Assembly (NCBI GenBank): GCA_030617525.1
Contig: JAUWVG010000019.1
Span: 1-13,736, forward strand
Length of the DNA stretch: 13,736 nucleotides
Direction of reading: 5' to 3'
DNA from: Candidatus Aminicenantota bacterium
GTDB taxonomy: Bacteria; Acidobacteriota; Aminicenantia; Aminicenantales; Aminicenantaceae
A model generated the notes under the pieces. The model was not told the origin of the DNA. It made no database searches and saw nothing but the letters and a program-made list of their open reading frames with translations. Position numbers and translations under genes: made by a program. Shown here in pieces: positions 8,776 through 13,736 of the stretch; position 1 is the first letter of the stretch; the number at the start of each line of letters is the position of its first letter.

Positions 8776-9025
8776 CTTCTTCCTCCTCGTCTTTGAGTGT
8801 GACAAATATGGCAAATTCGGGGCAGATTGTCTCACACAGCTGACAGTACATGCACTTATCTTCATCCTTTATGTAAGGGGGATGATAGCCTTTGACGTTA
8901 AACTCTTCTGACATTTCGAGTACATCATGTGGACAGTATTCCACACAAAAGGCGCATCCTTTGCACCTGTCTTTGTTGATGTGTATCTCGCCCTTCTTAG
9001 CTTTTAAATTACCAAAATATACCAT
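8750..9025 (-). CDS. korD: 2-oxoacid:ferredoxin oxidoreductase delta subunit, two-[4Fe-4S] ferredoxin (KorD)
   Basis: A 91-residue dicluster ferredoxin-like protein with Cys21/24/27/31 and Cys58/61/64/68, both CxxCxxCxxxCP. Its position immediately before korA identifies it as the delta subunit, which carries electrons between the thiamine centre of KorAB and external ferredoxin or, here, possibly the Hdr proteins. The segment between the motifs (NVKGYHPPYI) is characteristic of Kor-type delta subunits. It starts seven bases after the hdrB stop with GAGG five bases upstream of the ATG. The C-terminus has an acidic run (KDEEEEGE) encoded over the korA ribosome binding site, so at least part of that acidity may simply reflect the constraint. 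Confidence 0.92.
8782..8787 (-). promoter_or_regulatory. Strong ribosome binding site of korA, embedded in the korD reading frame
   Basis: AGGAGG on the minus strand with six bases to the GTG at 8775. The same bases encode part of the Glu run in the KorD C-terminus, so the site is fully inside the upstream gene. Confidence 0.85.
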
Positions 9026-9032
9026 TGTTTCC

Positions 9033-9911
9033 TCAGATTAATTTTTTTTCTTTTAGAAGCGGCATGGGATCGATGTAGTGAAGATCGAACCTCAGGCTTT
9101 CTTCAGGACATCCCAAAGCGATCGCCATCAGTTGAGAAAAATACAAGATTGGGACAGTTTTGAAATCTGGATATTTCTCGAGTGTTCTTTTCTGCCTCTG
9201 GTCCAAATTAAAGGCGCATAGGGGACAGCTGACCGCTACCATCTCGGCTCCGAGACCAGTGGCGGATGAGAGAATACTGTAAGCTCGATCTGCGACAATT
9301 TCAGGTTTGTCAACCGTTTGATAGGACGCACAGCATTCGGTCTTGTATGGGAAATCTATTGGATCTGCACCTAAAACGGACATTAAATCTTCCATTATTG
9401 TGGGATTTTCCATATCATCAATGCCAATTTCTTTAGGACGCACAAGCAGGCAGCCGTAATAGTTGGCTATCTTGAGATTATTCAGAGGTTTTACGATTTT
9501 TTTTGCCAGATTGTCGAATTTGATCTCATCTCTTAAAATTTCAAGAAGATGGAGGATCTTTACATCTCCCTCATATTTAACATTTTCTCGATACATAAAA
9601 TCATTGATTTTATCGAGATCTTCCGGTTGGGATTTCATGCGTTCATTGGCTGCCTTCAAGGTGTTAAAACACATGGAACAGAGGGTCATCACACTGTCGG
9701 AACCGGATTCTTTGACACGGATTAAATTGCGGATGGGAGCGAGATGATGCATCAGATCATCGGTGGCGAGAGAAAAGACAGTTCCGCAGCAATTCCAACG
9801 GGGGATTTCCTCGACTTCAATGCCGAGATGTTCTAGTGAACAGAGAGTGGAGTCTTCAAAATTTTTCGCATGGTTTTTTAACGTACACCCAGGATAATAG
9901 CTTAATTTCAT
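9033..9911 (-). CDS. hdrB: Heterodisulfide reductase subunit B (HdrB), two CCG domains
   Basis: A 292-residue protein with two complete cysteine-rich CCG domains. The first has Cys9, Cys41-Cys42, Cys78 and Cys81; the second has Cys154, Cys193-Cys194, Cys229 and Cys232. Both fit the Cx31-39CCx34-36CxxC pattern that, in HdrB, holds the noncubane [4Fe-4S] clusters which cleave a disulfide. The open YYPGC near the N-terminus is also typical. In bacteria the natural disulfide is usually unknown, since coenzyme M/B are lacking; a protein or low-molecular-weight disulfide is possible. The gene follows hdrC after a 57-bp gap containing an inverted repeat, with AAGGAA before the ATG. It is followed at once by korD rather than hdrA. 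Confidence 0.95.
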   Translation of the reverse strand: MKLSYYPGCTLKNHAKNFEDSTLCSLEHLGIEVEEIPRWNCCGTVFSLATDDLMHHLAPIRNLIRVKESGSDSVMTLCSMCFNTLKAANERMKSQPEDLDKINDFMYRENVKYEGDVKILHLLEILRDEIKFDNLAKKIVKPLNNLKIANYYGCLLVRPKEIGIDDMENPTIMEDLMSVLGADPIDFPYKTECCASYQTVDKPEIVADRAYSILSSATGLGAEMVAVSCPLCAFNLDQRQKRTLEKYPDFKTVPILYFSQLMAIALGCPEESLRFDLHYIDPMPLLKEKKLI

Positions 9912-9928
9912 TAAAATAATTCCTTCTG

Positions 9929-9965
9929 ATATTGGTATTAGGGCAAATGTTAGGCATACCAGTAT
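9929..9965 (-). repeat. Imperfect inverted repeat in the hdrC-hdrB gap
   Basis: Ten-base arms at 9965-9956 (ATACTGGTAT) and 9938-9929 (ATACCAATAT) pair with one mismatch around a 17-base loop. It sits just upstream of the hdrB ribosome binding site, in the widest gap of the operon within the window. No T tract follows, so it is not a standard terminator. An RNA stem affecting processing, stability or hdrB translation is possible. Confidence 0.5.
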
Positions 9966-9969
9966 TTTC

Positions 9970-10377
9970 TTAGGAGGTGAATTTCCTCATACTGCTAATA
10001 AGGGCGATTGGAGGCACATCTTCCTTTTCATCCCCGGACATTTTTTCTACTTCAAGATGATCCTTTCTTTTTCGCAGGAGAATCTGCCTTAAAGCTTCGA
10101 TCACTTCAGCAATGTTGATTCCCTTTGGACAGCGGGAATTGCACATGAAACAGGATTCACAAATCCAAATTGACCGGGATTCAAGGAGTTCGTTTTTAAA
10201 CCCCAACTGAGCATAACGGATAATTTGATTGGGGAGGATATCCATTTCGGAAACGGCTGGACAACCTGCGGAACATTTGCCGCACTGGTAGCAGGCAAGG
10301 AGGTTTTGACCGCTCAATTCTTGGATTTTCAGAACAAAAGGATCTTCAATCTTATTCTTGGAGATATTAACTCTCAT
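9970..10377 (-). CDS. hdrC: Heterodisulfide reductase subunit C (HdrC)
   Basis: A 135-residue soluble HdrC with two [4Fe-4S] motifs, Cys29/32/35/39 (CYQCGKCSAGCP) and Cys73/76/79/83 (CESCFMCNSRCP). No transmembrane segment is seen, so this is the cytoplasmic type rather than membrane DsrM/HdrE-linked. It passes electrons from HdrA to HdrB. It is the first gene of the operon, about 70 bases after a predicted transcription start. The ATG at 10377 has only a weak purine-rich AGAGAAG upstream. The region after the second motif is a charged helix (RKRKDHLEVEKMSGDEKED), seen commonly as a variable tail in such proteins. Confidence 0.94.
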   Translation of the reverse strand: MRVNISKNKIEDPFVLKIQELSGQNLLACYQCGKCSAGCPAVSEMDILPNQIIRYAQLGFKNELLESRSIWICESCFMCNSRCPKGINIAEVIEALRQILLRKRKDHLEVEKMSGDEKEDVPPIALISSMRKFTS

Positions 10378-10412
10378 GAGTGCTTCTCTTTTTTATAATA
10401 TTTCTTATAACC

Positions 10413-10458
10413 TACTGTAATTATAGGAATTATGATAGAATAAAAATAGATTACAGTA
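10413..10458. repeat. 9-bp inverted repeat overlapping the -10 box (possible operator or leader hairpin)
   Basis: Exact arms TACTGTAAT at 10413-10421 and ATTACAGTA at 10450-10458 are separated by 28 bases. The upstream arm in transcript sense covers part of the -10 element, and the other lies in the leader. The spacing between arm centres is 37 bases, about 3.5 helical turns. A regulator dimer site or pair of half-sites is possible; chance in AT-rich DNA cannot be excluded. Confidence 0.4.
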
Positions 10459-10482
10459 TAGCACACTCAATCCCGCTGTCAA
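10455..10482 (-). promoter_or_regulatory. Predicted sigma70-type promoter for the hdr-kor-flx operon
   Basis: On the minus strand the -35 box TTGACA is at 10482-10477, a 16-base spacer follows, and the -10 box TATACT is at 10460-10455, preceded by TGC as an extended -10. Transcription would start near 10448, giving a leader of about 70 bases to hdrC. It is close to consensus. I saw no other obvious promoter in the gaps of the operon. Confidence 0.75.
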
Positions 10483-10516
10483 GAAAATTCAACCAAATAA
10501 TTGAAGATTTGATGAG

Positions 10517-10545
10517 AAAAAAAATAAGATGGATTTGTTCTCCAT
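10517..10545 (-). terminator. Weak intrinsic terminator-like hairpin after the membrane aminopropyltransferase-like gene
   Basis: On the minus strand a five-base stem (ATGGA at 10545-10541, TCCAT at 10533-10529) with a seven-base loop is followed, after CTTA, by a run of eight T at 10524-10517. The stem is short and not GC-rich, so termination would be inefficient. Its place between the upstream gene pair and the operon promoter is sensible. Confidence 0.4.
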
Positions 10546-10558
10546 TTTTGACAAAAAT
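10544..10558. repeat. Perfect 15-bp palindrome ATTTTTGACAAAAAT
   Basis: Seven-base arms around a central A, about 60 bases upstream of the operon -35 box and just before the terminator-like hairpin. It could be a regulator site, or part of the A/T-rich flank of the hairpin. It does not match an operator consensus I know with confidence. Confidence 0.35.
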
Positions 10559-10580
10559 CATTAAAGAAAATCTTTCAATA

Positions 10581-12728
10581 TTAGGCAATATATCTTCCTC
10601 TCAAAGAACCCCAAATGAGAAACAGCAGGCAAAAAGAGTTGAGGAGAAGAACATATTTAAGCAGAAGAGGGAGCCCTAAAAGAGGGATGAGGAAAGCTGA
10701 TGTCGCGATGGCCCCAACAAAAGAACCCATCAAGTCTAACCCGTATCCCAAACCATAATTCTTTTTTTCTCTAAGATACAATTGATTGGATACAACAAAA
10801 AGATCGCCATTGAATAGGCCTAGAAAAAACAGGAAGACAAAAAAATAGATTTCGGGTGGTCGTTTTGTGAAAAGAAAAGTTGAGATCGTTATAAGGAGAA
10901 CAAGTCCGGACTGGATTTGGATCATATGACCAAAACGGTTCTTTACAATCCGGCCAAAAATAGCTCCGAAAAAAAGACCCATCATAAAAGCTGCAAACAG
11001 AAGAGAGACCTTTTGATAGAGGACACCATGAACTGTTTGAAAGCTGATGATGACGATGATCTCAACAATAAGAGTTGACAAACCCATAACAAGAAGAGGA
11101 GTGAGGAAGTATGTTGAATGTTGTCGCCTCTTAAGGCCAAGAACAATAAGAATGGATATAAAACAGATTAAAGGGAGGTCTAGAAGCCAAAAAGGGGACA
11201 GTCGGGAGAGTCTGGAGAAAAATTTGGATTCAAATGACTTGAACTGTTTGCTCCAGAGAACAGAGTTGAAAAAGTAACTGATAGGCGCCAAGTCCTGATT
11301 CAATTTTTTTCCGCCTGACAAAATCGTGTCTCTTAAAGCACTGACACGCAATGGATTTAAGCGTGATTGAAGGAGTTCAGGACTCACAAATGTCGTATTC
11401 AGGTTTAAAGAACGGATGTCTTTGGACAGGGCGTCGGCACTTAAAGGAGGGAGACTGGAAGAAGCCAGGAAAATGTTTGTTTCTCCGGGAATAATCTCAA
11501 CCACAGAAAAAACACTTTTTAATGTGTGGTACACAGATGATAGATAATCCTGCAGTTCGTAGCTGATATAGTTTTCAGCCGATGAGACACGAAATGAAAG
11601 AATTCCGTTTGGATTGAGTTTTTCTTTAGCTTTTAGAAAAAACTCTCTGGTGTAGAACCTGTTGATCAACGCAGAGAAGGGGTCCGGCAGGTTGAGTAAA
11701 ATGGCATCATACCTTTGTGTCACTTTGTCTATAAAGGCGATACCATCTTCGTAGATGATGTGTACACGGGGGCTTCGGAATAGCCTTAAGACCTCTTCTG
11801 GTAGAAAACGGAAGGACATTCGAAGTATTTCCGGATTCAGCTCCACACAGTCCACCTGTGTATAGGGGTATTTGAGGATTTGTCTGAGTTCTTCTCCCGA
11901 TCCTCCTCCGATTAGAAGGACCTTTTCGGAATATGGTTTTTGCAGGAGAGGAAAGTGAACTAATTCTTCTGCAGAGGCGAGGTCCGGGTACGTGTAGATC
12001 GGGACACTGTTGCTGTAGAGGGAAATCTGTTCCTCAGTCTTTATAACATGAAGTGTTCCATACACAGTGTCCTTGCTTTCGACTAGAGATAGCGGAGCCC
12101 AGTAGATTTTCTGGCTCGGGATATCTGCAGTCCAAAGTGCTGCCATTACGATGGCTGAGGCTAAAAAGAGAGGGATGGATCTGAAATTTCGACAAGAAAT
12201 GAAAAAAGTTAACGCGATGAAAATTCCCAAGATAGATGCCATCTGCCAGTTTGAGAAAAAAGGGATAAGGAGAAAATTGAGACAAACTCCGGCTGCAGCC
12301 GATCCTAAAGATTCAAGTATGTAAACCTGGGCAAGATGTCCTTTTGAATAATGAATATTAAAGACAAAGAGCAGGCCCAGGGGAAATCCGGAAAAGAAGG
12401 ATAAAAAAAGAGCAAAAAATAATATCGGAATTGTTCCTGTTAATTCTCCAGGAAGGGAATGAAGTACAAAGCGGGAAAATCGAAGTCCGATAAGGCTGAA
12501 AGCAAACAAGATTAAAAGAAGATGATAGAGGAAGAGAAATCTATTGGAGTTGAATTTTATCTTGGATGCCAAAATGCTTCCCAGTGCCCCCCAGAGAAGC
12601 CAAGTTCCCAGGATGAGGCCAAATGTGATTTCATTCCCGAAAAAATGGACGGCAAATTCTCTCATCAGGATGACCTGGAAGGAGAGGGCCGCAAATCCAA
12701 GAAGGAAAGCAGGTATGACTTTTCTCAT
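10581..12728 (-). CDS. Membrane protein with spermidine-synthase-like domain between two transmembrane blocks
   Basis: A 715-residue protein. Residues 1-200 contain about six or seven hydrophobic helices. Residues 210-480 resemble a spermidine synthase Rossmann domain: VYGTLHVI (222-229), LLIGGGSGEE (271-280), CVELNP (294-299), YEDG (326-329) and LNLPDP (345-350). From about residue 520 to the end there are roughly six more helices. Fused membrane 'spermidine synthase' proteins of this layout are widespread in bacteria and poorly characterised. Key aminopropyltransferase residues are changed: the usual GGGDGG is GGGSGEE, the DE-YHE substrate segment reads SAEELVHF, and the aspartate before SDP is missing, so polyamine synthesis is doubtful. 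It starts 13 bp after amrS with no clear ribosome binding site; M1 fits the first helix, but Met22 cannot be excluded. Confidence 0.85.
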   Translation of the reverse strand: MRKVIPAFLLGFAALSFQVILMREFAVHFFGNEITFGLILGTWLLWGALGSILASKIKFNSNRFLFLYHLLLILFAFSLIGLRFSRFVLHSLPGELTGTIPILFFALFLSFFSGFPLGLLFVFNIHYSKGHLAQVYILESLGSAAAGVCLNFLLIPFFSNWQMASILGIFIALTFFISCRNFRSIPLFLASAIVMAALWTADIPSQKIYWAPLSLVESKDTVYGTLHVIKTEEQISLYSNSVPIYTYPDLASAEELVHFPLLQKPYSEKVLLIGGGSGEELRQILKYPYTQVDCVELNPEILRMSFRFLPEEVLRLFRSPRVHIIYEDGIAFIDKVTQRYDAILLNLPDPFSALINRFYTREFFLKAKEKLNPNGILSFRVSSAENYISYELQDYLSSVYHTLKSVFSVVEIIPGETNIFLASSSLPPLSADALSKDIRSLNLNTTFVSPELLQSRLNPLRVSALRDTILSGGKKLNQDLAPISYFFNSVLWSKQFKSFESKFFSRLSRLSPFWLLDLPLICFISILIVLGLKRRQHSTYFLTPLLVMGLSTLIVEIIVIISFQTVHGVLYQKVSLLFAAFMMGLFFGAIFGRIVKNRFGHMIQIQSGLVLLITISTFLFTKRPPEIYFFVFLFFLGLFNGDLFVVSNQLYLREKKNYGLGYGLDLMGSFVGAIATSAFLIPLLGLPLLLKYVLLLNSFCLLFLIWGSLRGRYIA

Positions 12729-12741
12729 TTTTAAAAAAAAA

Positions 12742-13736
12742 CTAAGACCAGATACCGGGAATTAAATTCTGGCAGAAATTGCATTGCCCTTTGATTAGCT
12801 CAATTTTTTTTATCTCGTAGCCTCGACGCTGGATAATCATATTTTGACAATGCGGACAAAATGTGTTTTCAGCCACATGACCGGGGACATTTCCGATATA
12901 AACATAGTGCAGCCCTTCCTCTTTTGCTGTATCATGGATGCGGACCAGAGTTGAAAGAGGAGTAGGAGGCAAATTTTTCATGAGGTACATCGGCTGGAAC
13001 CGGGAGAAATGGATCGGGACATCTAGCCCGATTTCTGCTTTCAGCCAGCGGCACAACCGTATGATATCTTCATGGCTGTCATTCAAGCTGGGAATAACCA
13101 GATAGACGATTTCCAGCCAAACATCACTTTTTGCGATAGTTTTGATCGCCTCCAAGACAGGTTTCAGTTCTCCTCTGACATATTTTGTGTAAAAATCCTG
13201 AGTAAAAGCCTTTAAATCCACTTTAATCGCATCCACAACTTCCAATAGCTCTTGAAGGGGTTCTTGATTGATATGACCTCCTGTAACGACGACATTCCGG
13301 ATGTTTCTTTGAGATGCCTCTTTTGCTGTATCTACCATATATTCAAAGAACACAACAGGCTCTGAATATGTATAGGCGATGATGGGGCTGCTGTATTTTT
13401 TTGCATTGTCGGCCACGGATGCTGGAGGGAGGTCGATATGTCGGATCTGCTCAGGCCGGACTTGGGAGATCTCCCAGTTTTGGCAGAATTTACAGTTGAC
13501 GTTACACCCTGCAGTGGCGATGGAGAGAGTGCTCTGGCCGGGAAGAAAGTGGAAGAGCGGTTTTTTTTCAATGGGGTCGATGTTGAGCGAACATGCTTTG
13601 CCGTACACCAAAGTGTAGTATGTCCCCTCACTGTTTTCCCGTACACCGCAGTACCCACGCTCTTTATCACCCAACCTGCAGAACCGGGGACACAATTCGC
13701 ACTCGATTTCCCTGTCTTCCAGTTTTTTATAAAACG
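12742..13736 (-). CDS. amrS: AmmeMemoRadiSam system radical SAM enzyme AmrS (5'-truncated by window)
   Basis: The frame is open to the right edge, giving 330 visible residues from FYKKLEDREIECELCPRFC; the true start lies outside. An apparent start at 13695 is just an internal TTG codon. The radical SAM cluster motif is CNVNCKFC (cysteines 77, 81, 84 of the visible part), preceded by an N-terminal cysteine set (12, 15, 19, 29). The C-terminal FCPHC and CNFC pairs look like a metal-binding ribbon. The family resembles pyruvate-formate-lyase activating enzymes and usually travels with AMMECR1 and Memo domain proteins, whose joint function is not settled. Those partners are not in this window. 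It is probably co-transcribed with the membrane protein 13 bp downstream. Confidence 0.93.
   Translation of the reverse strand, partial: FYKKLEDREIECELCPRFCRLGDKERGYCGVRENSEGTYYTLVYGKACSLNIDPIEKKPLFHFLPGQSTLSIATAGCNVNCKFCQNWEISQVRPEQIRHIDLPPASVADNAKKYSSPIIAYTYSEPVVFFEYMVDTAKEASQRNIRNVVVTGGHINQEPLQELLEVVDAIKVDLKAFTQDFYTKYVRGELKPVLEAIKTIAKSDVWLEIVYLVIPSLNDSHEDIIRLCRWLKAEIGLDVPIHFSRFQPMYLMKNLPPTPLSTLVRIHDTAKEEGLHYVYIGNVPGHVAENTFCPHCQNMIIQRRGYEIKKIELIKGQCNFCQNLIPGIWS

Noticed and set aside
10380..10679. Plus-strand open frame of 99 codons divergent from hdrC
   Set aside because: It is a low-complexity, Ile/Phe/Lys-rich product of AT-rich DNA, it overlaps the promoter region and the 3' end of the membrane protein gene, and it has no family features.
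13693..13695. amrS start at the TTG codon
   Set aside because: The frame continues upstream to the window edge with conserved-looking sequence and a Cys motif that includes residues before this codon.

Overview
The window looks like a fragment of a bacterial chromosome from a strict anaerobe. It is densely packed with Fe-S, flavin and thiamine-pyrophosphate oxidoreductase genes, has bacterial sigma70-type promoter elements and Shine-Dalgarno sites, and is moderately AT-rich. Every convincing gene lies on the minus strand, so transcription runs from high to low coordinates. The phylum cannot be fixed from sequence alone. Gene content would fit uncultured anaerobic bacteria such as Aminicenantes-like or Desulfobacterota-like lineages, but this is a weak inference.

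Right part (13736 to 10581): a 5'-truncated radical SAM enzyme of the AmmeMemoRadiSam type (amrS), followed 13 bp later by a 715-residue membrane protein. That protein has a spermidine-synthase-like Rossmann domain sandwiched between two blocks of transmembrane helices, and its active-site motifs are degenerate.

Intergenic control region (10580 to 10378): a weak terminator-like hairpin with a T tract, a 15-bp palindrome, and a near-consensus promoter (TTGACA, 16-bp spacer, TGC-TATACT). A 9-bp inverted repeat has one arm over the -10 box.

Left part (10377 to 1): one long, tightly spaced operon that runs off the left edge. The order is hdrC, hdrB, korD, korA, korB, korC, hdrA, mvhD, a FrhB-like Fe-S protein, an AsrA/HydB-like Fe-S protein, an FAD/NAD(P)H-binding subunit (flxA-like), a fumarate-reductase/succinate-dehydrogenase-type Fe-S subunit, and the first 27 codons of a probable flavoprotein subunit. 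Most junctions are overlaps of 1 to 26 nt or gaps below 20 bp.

Interpretation: the operon holds the parts for an electron-bifurcating or electron-confurcating system. FlxA-like protein would take electrons from NAD(P)H, the Fe-S subunits and MvhD would pass them to flavin-containing HdrA, and HdrA would split them between ferredoxin and a disulfide (HdrBC) and/or fumarate (SdhB-like plus flavoprotein). The striking point is that a complete four-subunit 2-oxoacid (probably 2-oxoglutarate):ferredoxin oxidoreductase sits inside the Hdr genes, between hdrB and hdrA. This suggests that the ferredoxin made or used at HdrA is coupled to interconversion of succinyl-CoA and 2-oxoglutarate, with fumarate/succinate on the other branch. 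Direction and physical assembly are inference.
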